Source: a virus. From it: DNA of 38,303 nt. The stretch lies in the IMG/VR virus record IMGVR_UViG_3300022074_000133, positions 1 through 38,303 of that record. The stretch is one strand, 5' to 3'. Position numbers and translations under genes: made by a program. Below the pieces are notes generated by a model. The model was given only the letters and a program-made list of their open reading frames with translations, ran no database searches and was not told where the DNA came from. Positions 22,202-31,500 of the stretch are shown here, piece after piece (within the stretch, counting starts at the first letter, position 1; each line of letters starts with the position of its first letter).

Positions 22202-23185
22202 TTACCATTTCTTCTTAACGATTGGTTTATGATTAGTCATGTCTATCTTGTTCTTAAACTTGACGTCTTCAAAATCATCTGAATCTAGTTTGCCTTTTTT
22301 CTTCAACACTTTGTTTAATTTTTTCAAAGTTGTCTTGTTGACTTCATGCACGTCGCCGTGAGCGGTCTTCATTCTTTTTTTGTACGAAGGGCCAGTGCTT
22401 TCATTCTCGTTCTGCCTAGTGAAGCTTGGCATCATGCCGTTGTATTCCAGCAAGTCGTCACGTATCGATTGATTTTTCTTTTCTATGTTCAATATTCTGG
22501 TGAAACTGTTTGTGATTGCCGCCGTGTAGTATGCGAACGGATTGTCCGACTTTGATTCATCGAACTGTAGTCCTATCTGACTCAATTGCATCAGCGCCTG
22601 TGACTGCATCTCGTCATTGTATGTGTAACCTCTCCAGTTTGCCCTTGTGCCATAACGTTCACACAATTTCATGTACATCATGGCCAACTGGTTTGTCATC
22701 TTGCCATGGTCCACGCTGAAGTGTCCGTTGCTCATTCCGCCAATCCAATGACTCTTGCCCACGCAGATTAGTTTGCTATTCTTGTCAAATTTGTAATGTT
22801 GGAATGGGGGAAAGTTGACCTTGGAGTGATGGTCCGCAGTGCTTTTTGGATTTTTCTTCCTTTCGTTGTCCATTGGTACGTGGTCGAACATCATTACCCT
22901 GAACACTAGATCTGTTTTCTCTATCTTTCTTGGACTCACTGTGTAGTCCGCTAATTTTATCTTTTTAAGTCCTGCTTCCTTGGCCTGTTCCCATGCTTCT
23001 TGTGTTAGCCTCTTTGCCTTGGCCTTACGTGCCTGTGCCACAGCACTGGCGTTGACCTTCTTCAGATTGGGTACAATTAAATCATACCGTGCGTCCTCCG
23101 GCGTAACATATGAGCAGTAGGTGTTCTTGCTGGCGTGTATTTGTGCCAACAGATCTCGGTTATTTAGGTACTTGACTCTCTTCAT
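22202..23185 (-). CDS. 55: gp55-type late sigma factor with long N-terminal extension
   Basis: A 327-residue protein whose residues about 160-245 match the T4 gp55 sigma-like core. They include MTNQLAMMYMKLCERYGTRA, TYNDEMQSQALMQLSQIG, then the sigma region 2-like KSDNPFAYYTAAITNSFTRI with an IEKKNQSIRDDLLE tail. In T4, gp55 (185 aa) directs host RNA polymerase to TATAAATA late promoters, and exact octamers are present in this window. The C-terminus is basic and Lys-rich. Residues 1-145 have no counterpart in T4 gp55 and contain a separate-looking module (HASKNTYCSYVTPEDARYDL to DLVFRVMMFDHVP). It sits directly upstream of gp47/gp46, as in T4-like genomes. Confidence 0.87.
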   Translation of the reverse strand: MKRVKYLNNRDLLAQIHASKNTYCSYVTPEDARYDLIVPNLKKVNASAVAQARKAKAKRLTQEAWEQAKEAGLKKIKLADYTVSPRKIEKTDLVFRVMMFDHVPMDNERKKNPKSTADHHSKVNFPPFQHYKFDKNSKLICVGKSHWIGGMSNGHFSVDHGKMTNQLAMMYMKLCERYGTRANWRGYTYNDEMQSQALMQLSQIGLQFDESKSDNPFAYYTAAITNSFTRILNIEKKNQSIRDDLLEYNGMMPSFTRQNENESTGPSYKKRMKTAHGDVHEVNKTTLKKLNKVLKKKGKLDSDDFEDVKFKNKIDMTNHKPIVKKKW

Positions 23186-23276
23186 AAATTCCTTCTCTGT
23201 ATATAATGTAAAGTGACCACAAACAGGTCTGTTGAATCGTGCCGTATGGTGAATTAAGTGCGCCTAGAATAATGCC

Positions 23277-23284
23277 TATAAATA
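23277..23284 (+). promoter_or_regulatory. T4-type late promoter TATAAATA for the baseplate operon
   Basis: An exact TATAAATA in the 143-base divergent gap, 44 bases before the gp48 ATG. A good ribosome binding region (AAAGGAAAG, about 23309-23317) lies between. It would drive the whole gp48-gp53-hub-gp5 series. Confidence 0.8.
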
Positions 23285-23328
23285 TAGTTAAAGTATACGA
23301 AATTTTACAAAGGAAAGCAACCATTTAA

Positions 23329-24159
23329 ATGGCATTTGGAGAAATAGGTAAGATAGTAAAGAACGTGGGATCGGGGATATTTAACAGGACCCTGGGGAGG
23401 CTCACCGGTGCAGGTATTTCTACTGACAGTAGGATAGTGCAGGCTCGAGCAAAATGGTCTGGACGTAGCGACAAGAAAGATTGGCGTGTAAGACTGGAAG
23501 TGCCAGATGGACCGCTGACCAAGTTCTTTGACTTTGAGAACAATCCATTGATGAAACCCTTGGCCTCGTCACGAGGCATATTTTGGCCCCTAACTCCTGC
23601 AGTTGTAATACAACATTCAGCGAACTATAATGCCATGGATCAGGTACACAGCAACTTTCCACACCAGGCATACCAAAATTCACAGGTCGATTCATTGAAC
23701 ATCATTGGAGAATATCCTGTACAGAACTCGGAGGACGCCAAGCATTGGATCGCAACTGTAAACTTTCTAAGGACTGCTACAAAAATGTTTTTTGGTAGAG
23801 AGGGAGGCATAGAAGGATTGAAAGGCAATCCACCGCCAATCATGCACTTGTTTGGTTATGGTGATCATATGTTTAATAGGGTACCTGTAGTTATAAACAC
23901 ATTCAACGTAGAACTTAGACCAGGGATCGACTACATATCAACAAAACAGTCACAGACGGGATATGGGCAAGGGAGAGTAGACCCAACATTAGCGGCCGCT
24001 GTGGAGGCTGGCGAAAATCAATCATGGGCACCTACGCTGTCAAATATATCTGTGTTAGTGACACCAATATACAGCAGAGATTCAATTAAGAACTTCTCAA
24101 TGAAAAAATTTGTAAGAGGTGAATTGAACGGTAAGGGCAATGAGGTAGGATTCATCTAA
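23329..24159 (+). CDS. 48: Baseplate tail-tube cap protein gp48
   Basis: A 276-residue protein resembling marine T4-like gp48 (T4 gp48 is 364 aa), which caps the baseplate hub and starts tail-tube polymerisation. Supporting blocks are GIFWPLTPAVVIQHSANYNA, NSQVDSLNIIGEYPVQNSED, then FLRTATKMFFG and PPPIMHLFGYGDHMFNRVPV followed by VINTFNVELRPGIDYIS, the pattern of tube-initiator proteins. gp54 belongs to the same fold family and cannot be wholly excluded. It follows a late promoter and its stop overlaps the gp53 start as TAATG. Confidence 0.82.
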   Translation: MAFGEIGKIVKNVGSGIFNRTLGRLTGAGISTDSRIVQARAKWSGRSDKKDWRVRLEVPDGPLTKFFDFENNPLMKPLASSRGIFWPLTPAVVIQHSANYNAMDQVHSNFPHQAYQNSQVDSLNIIGEYPVQNSEDAKHWIATVNFLRTATKMFFGREGGIEGLKGNPPPIMHLFGYGDHMFNRVPVVINTFNVELRPGIDYISTKQSQTGYGQGRVDPTLAAAVEAGENQSWAPTLSNISVLVTPIYSRDSIKNFSMKKFVRGELNGKGNEVGFI

Positions 24160-24458
24160 TGGCCAAGTATTCGAACACATCTCCTTATTTTGAAACTGAA
24201 GAAATTGCAGACTACTTAGACATCCTGAATCCAAGAACTATAACCGCAGAGCAAGATGACCCAAGTTACACAATCGAAAGAACTTACGCATACAGACCAG
24301 ATCTATTGGCCTTTGACCTTTATGGTACGCCAAGACTCTGGTGGGTTTTTGCTCAAAGAAATCCTGACCAGATCGAAGATCCTATCTATGACTTTAAACC
24401 AGGAGTGACAGTTCAGTTACCCAAGAAAGAGAACCTACTTAAAGACATAGGAATTTAG
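24159..24458 (+). CDS. 53: Baseplate wedge protein gp53
   Basis: A 99-residue protein with the clear gp53/LysM-like signature YRPDLLAFDLYGTPRLWWVF followed by AQRNPDQIEDPIYDF and a beta-rich end. T4 gp53 (196 aa) joins wedges around the hub; the marine forms are shorter, as here. The start overlaps the gp48 stop (TAATG), and the next gene begins 3 bases after its stop. Confidence 0.9.
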   Translation: MAKYSNTSPYFETEEIADYLDILNPRTITAEQDDPSYTIERTYAYRPDLLAFDLYGTPRLWWVFAQRNPDQIEDPIYDFKPGVTVQLPKKENLLKDIGI

Positions 24459-24460
24459 TC

Positions 24461-26602
24461 ATGGCAACCGATTCATATACATACGCGGCCAACGCCAGGA
24501 AGCGTAGCATAAATCAACTTCCTATCACTCCAGACCCTAATGTGTTGCATCAGTTTGCATCATATAATACACTGTTTACATTGTCAGCACTGAGTACACA
24601 GGAGTTGCGAAATCCTAAAACGTTTTTCCAAGGCAAGCCGCATGACATAATTGCTCGTAGTGGTGGCATATCGGACGCCAACTTCTCGAGCCACACGGAG
24701 GCATCAGCCAACAACAGGGAAAGTCGTAGAGATCCCACTAATGAATTTAACAAGACAGTAGACAAGGGAAGGGTAGGAGCGTCACTAGGACAGGCTTCCA
24801 GGACCTTTAAAAGAGACCATGATTTGTATTTTAGAAATGTTGAACTTACATCTGTACCAGGATTCAATGAAAAAAGACGGTTAACCAGTGTGACAAATAT
24901 TACTATGGAGCTAGTAGAGCCTTCAGGGATCACATTATTAGATAAAATAAAGGCCGCGGCGGCCAACAACGGTTTCCTAGATCACCTAGATGCACCCTAC
25001 ATGCTTACCATAGAATTCGTAGGCTTTGATGAAAATGGCCAATCGATAAAAGAAAAATCGGATTTTATTAAAAGGGTCATTCCTGTTAAATTGATTACCA
25101 TGGACATCGATGTGAATCAAGGCGGATCCTACTATAACATTAAGGCAATACCATATAATGAGTTTGGATTCACAAACAATTTTATGTATCCTAGGACAAG
25201 TGGAAGTTTGAAATCCACTAATCGAACATTTAAAGATGCCGTAGTTGATCTACAAAACATTTTGAACGATCAAAATGAGCAGGAGAAGGATAGCAAATTC
25301 AACCAATATCCTGACAAATATGAAATTTCCATCAGCGAAGATCTAGACCCGGAACAACAACTTGCATATGAACTACTGCAACAGGCAGACATGACCCAGA
25401 CAAATGTTAATCAGGCGCCCGGGGAAGAAGCATTTGAGATGACATTCATAAAATTTTCGTCCGCTGTTGGTATACCTATGCTTTTAGAAAATTTAATGAA
25501 GACCCATCCTAAGTACGGGGCCGTAAGTTTTGATAAATGGAGCGAGGCGGTGTCCAAAAAAGGATCTGATAAGTTTGATCCTAACGATGGCTTGTCTACA
25601 TATTTTAAATATTTTAGAATACGAACTAGTGTTGAGCCTACTCTCGACTTTGACGAGATTCGACAAACTAATCGGAAGATAATAAAAATTGTGGTGGAAC
25701 CATACTACATCAGTGCATACAATTTGGCAACTGCCGGCATCCACCAGGATAGAAATTACCAAACCTACGTGGCCAAAGCATACAATTACATCTTTACAGG
25801 TGATAATGTTGACATTCAAAACCTAGACATAAACTATAAGGTTGCATACTATCAATCAAGGCTGAAAGATCTTGAAGCCAATGATGCCAGGACGTTTGAA
25901 ACTAGTAATGATGCCACTACAGAAGAGACAGGTACTCCTACTAATAGGACTCGACCAGATAATATGCCGGATCATTTAACACTTTTGCCCCTCAAGAGTG
26001 AAGTGTCTTTATACAAATCTAGCACAGATGGCAGAACAGGAAAGGGCGATAACAGAGTAGATGCATTTTTTGATGCCATTACAAACCCACAGGCAGACAT
26101 GGTAGTAATAAACATGGAAATTTTAGGAGACCCTGCATGGCTTGGGCAGAGCCAATTCATCCCAGCAACACCTGTAAATTCAAATGGTAGCTCAATTGAT
26201 AATAACCTAGAATTTTTCAGAGGAGGCGAAAAAACCAACATTTGGAATCCAAAACTTCGTTGTTACAATTATGATGTGGCGGAGCCGGTGACCAACTTGA
26301 CATTTAAGACACCGCAGGATTTCAATGACATGACAGGTGTTTACGAAATATCGAACGATCAACGGCAGGTGTTTTCCGGTCTGTACAAGGTGGTACAGGT
26401 GGCCCATAGCTTCACTGATGGAAAATTCACACAGAATCTTACCATGGTACGTTTCAATAATCAAGATAAGTCAGTTACAAAAACCTTAAATGAAAAAATT
26501 GTTAAGAAAAACAATGTTATAACTAGTGTCAAGAACCCAATCCAGCTCTCACGTGAAAATGAGAACATTTGGAGTATTAGGGAAGATGATAGGATGGCGT
26601 AA
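24461..26602 (+). CDS. Baseplate hub structural protein at the gp27 position
   Basis: A 713-residue protein immediately before gp5, to which it is coupled by TAATG. In T4 the hub protein gp27 (391 aa) is the partner on which gp5 sits, so by position this is probably the marine-type gp27 equivalent. The N-terminal third contains a well-ordered beta domain (LTSVTNITMELVEPSGITLL, MLTIEFVGFDENGQ, VIPVKLITMDIDVNQGGSYY), reminiscent of the tube-like domains of gp27. The C-terminal part includes WNPKLRCYNYDVAEP and a final beta block (FSGLYKVVQVAHSFTDGKFT) typical of hub proteins. The middle (about 260-520) is unfamiliar. No enzyme motif is seen. Its virion role is well supported; the gp27 name is not certain. 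Confidence 0.72.
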   Translation: MATDSYTYAANARKRSINQLPITPDPNVLHQFASYNTLFTLSALSTQELRNPKTFFQGKPHDIIARSGGISDANFSSHTEASANNRESRRDPTNEFNKTVDKGRVGASLGQASRTFKRDHDLYFRNVELTSVPGFNEKRRLTSVTNITMELVEPSGITLLDKIKAAAANNGFLDHLDAPYMLTIEFVGFDENGQSIKEKSDFIKRVIPVKLITMDIDVNQGGSYYNIKAIPYNEFGFTNNFMYPRTSGSLKSTNRTFKDAVVDLQNILNDQNEQEKDSKFNQYPDKYEISISEDLDPEQQLAYELLQQADMTQTNVNQAPGEEAFEMTFIKFSSAVGIPMLLENLMKTHPKYGAVSFDKWSEAVSKKGSDKFDPNDGLSTYFKYFRIRTSVEPTLDFDEIRQTNRKIIKIVVEPYYISAYNLATAGIHQDRNYQTYVAKAYNYIFTGDNVDIQNLDINYKVAYYQSRLKDLEANDARTFETSNDATTEETGTPTNRTRPDNMPDHLTLLPLKSEVSLYKSSTDGRTGKGDNRVDAFFDAITNPQADMVVINMEILGDPAWLGQSQFIPATPVNSNGSSIDNNLEFFRGGEKTNIWNPKLRCYNYDVAEPVTNLTFKTPQDFNDMTGVYEISNDQRQVFSGLYKVVQVAHSFTDGKFTQNLTMVRFNNQDKSVTKTLNEKIVKKNNVITSVKNPIQLSRENENIWSIREDDRMA

Positions 26603-28089
26603 TGGCAGGTAAGGACTATTTAAAAGGACACTCTTCAACAAGCAAGGCACCAGGAGGTGACAAGTCGTGGATGGGCGGAGAGCCCGGTCCATACATAGCC
26701 ATAGTAAAGAATAATGTTGATCCATTAAGGATGGGCAGACTGCAGGTAAACATTCCTGCTTTGAGTAAGACAGCAAATCCTATAAGCAGTAACCTATTTA
26801 CATGTGAATATCTTTCGCCTTTTTATGGCGCCAAGGATGTAAGGTATAACATCGGAGGATCTACGAAATACCAAGACAGTCAACACAGTTATGGTTTCTG
26901 GGCAGTGCCACCCGACATTGGTACTAGGGTGCTTGTGATATTTGCAGAAGGCAAATTAGAACAGGCATTCTGGATAGGTTGTTTACAAGATCCTGTTACC
27001 AACCATATGGTGCCAGGTATAGCGGCCAGCACAAAAACACATGACAGTTTGGATGGGACATTCACTGGTCCGGATGCAGGTTTCCAAAAAGACAAGCAAT
27101 CAACGTATGGAACAAAAAATGTACCGGCGGGAGAAGTAAACAGAACAAGTGCTGGAATCAATCCCGCAACCAATTATGATAATATTAATAAACCTATCCA
27201 TCCATTTGCTAATGTACTTGCCGATCAAGGACTATCGGGTGATGAGATTAGAGGTACCACTACTAGTTCTGCTAGAAGGGAAACTCCGAGTAATGTGTTT
27301 GGCATAAGCACACCTGGCCCTAAGGACACAGATTCGACCAGGCAATTGGTTGGAGTCAAAAACTCGCAACGACAAGACTATGTAGCAAGGAAAATAGGAC
27401 ACACCTTTGTGCTTGACGATGGAGATGTGGAAGGAAACAATCAACTTACAAGATTAAGGACGGCATCAGGTCATCAATTATTGATGCACGACACCGAAGG
27501 TGTTGTTTATCTTGCAAACGGATCAGGCAAGGCATTTATAGAGATGGACAAGAATGGAAAGATCAGCATATATTCAGACAAGGGAATAGACATACGGGCA
27601 GAGGGAGATTTTAATCTACACGCAGATGATAATATAAACTTCCATGCAGGAAAGAAAATTAAATTCACCGCTGAAGAGAACTTAGTGCTCAACGCAGAGA
27701 AATATGTTTACGTTATGGGTGAGTCTGGAATATTAAGTGCCTCACAGAAAGGCAGTGTAAGGAACTTTGCTAGGGATGGTATAACTTCCCACACCAAAGG
27801 TATACAGTTCCACAGTGCAGACGGTAGGATCGATCTAGCGAGTGGTAGTCAGGTTCATCTAAATTCAGTTGGTCCAAGATCTAACATGGGACCTGGTTGG
27901 TTAAAACCAACTAGCGTAAAAGTCGGAATACAGGAAACAAAAAAACAAGATGTTATTGCACAACAACCTATTTTAAACGGAAAACCAAACTACGAGAAAG
28001 TTAAGGTAAAAACAACTGTAGGAGGCTTTGTGACACATGAGCCTTACACAAGACCGGCGGGTGGCAGAGAGCGAGACGACATAGCGTAA
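26602..28089 (+). CDS. 5: Baseplate hub/tail spike protein gp5, without lysozyme domain
   Basis: A 495-residue central spike protein. Residues about 28-140 form the gp5/VgrG OB-fold (IVKNNVDPLRMGRLQVNIP, then YGFWAVPPDIGTRVLVIFAE and LEQAFWIGCLQDPV). Residues about 260-420 form a repeating beta-helix needle (KISIYSDKGIDIRAEGDFNL, then HADDNINFHAGKKIKFTAEE), as in T4 gp5C and VgrG. T4 gp5 (575 aa) carries a lysozyme domain between these parts. Here the linker (145-260) is short, polar and has no lysozyme motif, as in other marine T4-like phages. Start ATG overlaps the hub gene stop. gp25 follows after 9 bases. Confidence 0.93.
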   Translation: MAGKDYLKGHSSTSKAPGGDKSWMGGEPGPYIAIVKNNVDPLRMGRLQVNIPALSKTANPISSNLFTCEYLSPFYGAKDVRYNIGGSTKYQDSQHSYGFWAVPPDIGTRVLVIFAEGKLEQAFWIGCLQDPVTNHMVPGIAASTKTHDSLDGTFTGPDAGFQKDKQSTYGTKNVPAGEVNRTSAGINPATNYDNINKPIHPFANVLADQGLSGDEIRGTTTSSARRETPSNVFGISTPGPKDTDSTRQLVGVKNSQRQDYVARKIGHTFVLDDGDVEGNNQLTRLRTASGHQLLMHDTEGVVYLANGSGKAFIEMDKNGKISIYSDKGIDIRAEGDFNLHADDNINFHAGKKIKFTAEENLVLNAEKYVYVMGESGILSASQKGSVRNFARDGITSHTKGIQFHSADGRIDLASGSQVHLNSVGPRSNMGPGWLKPTSVKVGIQETKKQDVIAQQPILNGKPNYEKVKVKTTVGGFVTHEPYTRPAGGRERDDIA

Positions 28090-28098
28090 ATATAGTAT

Positions 28099-28524
28099 AT
28101 GGCATACGGAGATTCAGGATCAGGTTCAGGAGCAGGTGGCTTATCAAACAAGTCTGTAACCTTCAAGGGTTTCAGTTCACGTGCCGACAAGAAGAACTTC
28201 AAACTGTATGACTTTGAGGTTGCCAAGCAGGACCTCATCAACAGATTAAGCATACGTAAGGGCGAGAGGGTCGAGAACCCTGAATTCGGCACTATAATAT
28301 ATGATGCCATATTCGAACCATTCACAGAACAACTTAAAGACGCCATTGTTGAGGATGTTACTGCCAATCTTAATGCTGATCCACGTATTGCAACAGAAGA
28401 GATATTGGTAACAGAAGCGGACAAGGGCATAGCCATACAGGCCACTATTACATATGTTCCGCTTAACATTACAGAGAAATTGAGATTCAATTTTGACGAA
28501 AACTCACTATTGCGTCTATCTTAA
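28099..28524 (+). CDS. 25: Baseplate wedge protein gp25
   Basis: A 141-residue protein of the gp25 family (T4 gp25 132 aa; also the TssE fold of type VI secretion). Diagnostic blocks are QDLINRLSIRKGERVENPEF then GTIIYDAIFEPFTEQL (the conserved GERxxxPxFG region) and DPRIATEEILVTEADKG. The N-terminus has an extra Gly/Ser-rich stretch (YGDSGSGSGAGG) absent in T4. gp25 initiates sheath assembly with gp6. It is 9 bases after gp5. Confidence 0.94.
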   Translation: MAYGDSGSGSGAGGLSNKSVTFKGFSSRADKKNFKLYDFEVAKQDLINRLSIRKGERVENPEFGTIIYDAIFEPFTEQLKDAIVEDVTANLNADPRIATEEILVTEADKGIAIQATITYVPLNITEKLRFNFDENSLLRLS

Positions 28525-28544
28525 TATACGCACATTTCCTAACA

Positions 28545-28552
28545 CATAAATA
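28545..28552 (+). promoter_or_regulatory. Late promoter variant CATAAATA before gp6
   Basis: CATAAATACC in the 42-base gap between gp25 and gp6 matches seven of eight bases of the late octamer. It is only 14 bases from the gp6 ATG, so a transcript starting here would have a leader of about 8 bases and no room for a ribosome binding site. Readthrough from 23277 is an alternative source. Confidence 0.5.
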
Positions 28553-28566
28553 CCGTTGTATACACA

Positions 28567-31500
28567 ATGGCCACAACAGATAGACAGAACAGATTACTAG
28601 TAGCGGAAGATTGGAGAAAGATCTACCAGGCATTCCAACAGGCGGATTTCAAATCTTACGATTTTGAGACACTGAGAAGGACTATGGTTGCCTATCTCCG
28701 TGAGAACTACCCAGACGATTTCAACGATTTTGTAGAGAGTTCGGAGTACGTGGCACTTATAGATCTGATAGCATACATATCGCAGGCCCTATCTTTTAGG
28801 GTTGATTTAAACGCTAGGGAGAATTTCCTTGAAACTGCGGAAAGAAGAAATTCAGTATTAAGATTAGCACGGCTAATCAACTACAATGCCAAGAGAAACA
28901 AACCTGCAACAGGACTATTGAAGATAGATAGTATATCCACATCACAAGATGTGCTAGACAGTTCTGGAACGAATTTAGCAAATTCAAATATCATATGGAA
29001 TGATTCCGCAAACGCCAACTACAGAGAGCAGTTTACTGCTATTTTGAATGCGGCAAACCAAACCGGACAACTGTTTGGCAATCCAAGAGAGTCTGGGAAA
29101 ATAGGCGGCATAAACACGGAAGTCTACACATTAAGTTCTAACCAGTTGGATCTGCCTGTATTTAATTTTACTAAAGGTGTCGGAGGCATAAGCAGAAATT
29201 TTGAGATTGTTTCAAGCACTATCACAGATTCAGATTCTATATATGAGTCATCACCTGTGCCAGGAACAGGACTGACATACACATACAGAACAGACGGTGC
29301 TGGTGACAGTTCAAACAACACAGGATTCTTTTTTCTTTTTAAACAAGGAACATTAGAGCAAACAGACTTTACTGTTGATACATCAGTAACAAACTACGTA
29401 AAAAGTTTAGAAACAACAAATATTAACGACTCGGATATTTGGCTATACAAATTAGATCAGTTTGGACAGATATTGAACTTGTGGTCTAAGGTTCCGTCAT
29501 TAGCTGGAAACAATGCAATTTATAATTCATTGTCCAAAGCGGAGCGAAATACCTACAATGTAGTGACTAAGAATAACGACGCTATAGACTTTGTATTTGG
29601 TGATGGCAACTTCTCGAACATACCACTAGGCAGTTTCAGGACCTACTATAGGGTCAGCGACAATGCCAAGTTTGCTATACAACCAGCCGACATGCAGAAT
29701 GTACAGTTGACCGTGCCTTATACTGATGCCAACGGTGCTCAGCAGTCGTTAACCTTGAGTATAAGTTTAAAGGCAAGTGTCTACAATTCAGCGGCGACAG
29801 AATCCAACGAATCAATTAAGGAAAAAGCATCGCAGGTTTATTATTCACAGAACAGGATGATAACCGCTGAGGACTACCAAGTGGTTCCCTTGTCTGCATC
29901 ACAGGAGATTGTTAAAGTGAGATCCGTAAACAGGTCAGCCTCAGGCATAAGCAGAGCCAAAGAAATTTTAGATCCAACAGGTGCTTATTCAAACGTCAGT
30001 GTGTTTGCAGAGGATGGAATACTTTACAGGGAAGAATCAACACAACAGTTTACTTTTACTTTCAACAACAGGAGTGACATACAGTCTACAATAGATACAT
30101 CTGTGGAAGCCAAGTTAAAGGAAGCATACGCAAGGCAATTTTATTATTTAAAATACGCTACAAAAGATGTCAGCACTCTTACTGCAACATGGAATTCAAC
30201 GACAACTTCCACTAACACCAATACTGGATACTTCACATCAGGTGGTGCATTAGTAATAGGTGACTCGGCCACTTCCAACTTAAAGTATGCCAAACCCGGA
30301 GCATTGGTCAAGTTCACTTCCCCAGACACTAGAAAGTTCTTAAACGGGACTTTGGTTACTTCAACAACGGACAATGCAGAGGATAGACTATGGGCCAAGA
30401 TAGGAGCGGTCGTGCTAGATGGTGCCAACAGTGGATTGGGAAATTTAGAATCAGGCGTAGGTCCTGTGACTTTGAACAACATAGTTCCAAATGGTTCCGT
30501 GATAAATGCAATTATCCCTAACCTTACCACGTCATTTTCAGCAACACTTGAAGCAGATATTATAGCTAGAATTGAAGCGTATGAAGAATTTGGACTTAGA
30601 TACGACATTGATACAGAAACATGGAAGGTAATAACTTCAACTAACTTATCGGCTAGCACAGTTTTTAGCCTCGGTAATCAAGGTAGCACAGCAGGAACAA
30701 ACGCAGACGCCAGTTGGTGGTTCAAGTTCACGAATGACGGAAACACTTACACAGTGCAGTTCAGAAAATTAGATTACATCTTTGAATCAGAATCGCAGAA
30801 CAAGTTTCATTATGACCTTGAGGAAAAAATTTATGATTATAAAACTGGTAAGAGCGTAAAAGACACAGTAAAAATATTAAAGACCAACAGCATTGTTTCA
30901 TCAGGTAATAGTATTGGTTACCCATTAACTTGGCAAGTTGTGGACACAGTAACGGAATCAGACGGATTCCAGGACAACAGGAAAGTTAAAGTTGGTTTCT
31001 TTGATGATGACGATGACGGGGTAGTTGACAATCCTGAACTGTTCGACATTATAATTGAACCAACTGTCTCAGAATCAACTAAATTTGTGTTCTCTGAAAA
31101 ATATCTTTCTTATGACAAAATAGAACGATATAAACCATACGCTTCCTCTAATTTTGTTGTGAGCCAAAATGAGGCAGATATTAATCTTAGCACTGGAAAT
31201 TACACAGACGGCCAATTATTTTATTTTTATGACGAGGATGAAGATGTAGTTAAAAAATACAGTTCCACTACAAATACACTTACAACTAGCACTGACTACA
31301 TAGCAAGGAAAGGCAGAGGTAGTATAAGTTTCCAATACAAACATCATGCAGGGCAGGAAACCAGGATTGATCCCAGCGTTTCCAACATAGTAGATGTATA
31401 TCTTTTAGAAAGGACGTATGATAATCTATACAGGATCTATCTGCAAGACGGTGGTACTAAACCAGACACGTCAACTGCGGATCAGTTAAGGATAAGTTAT

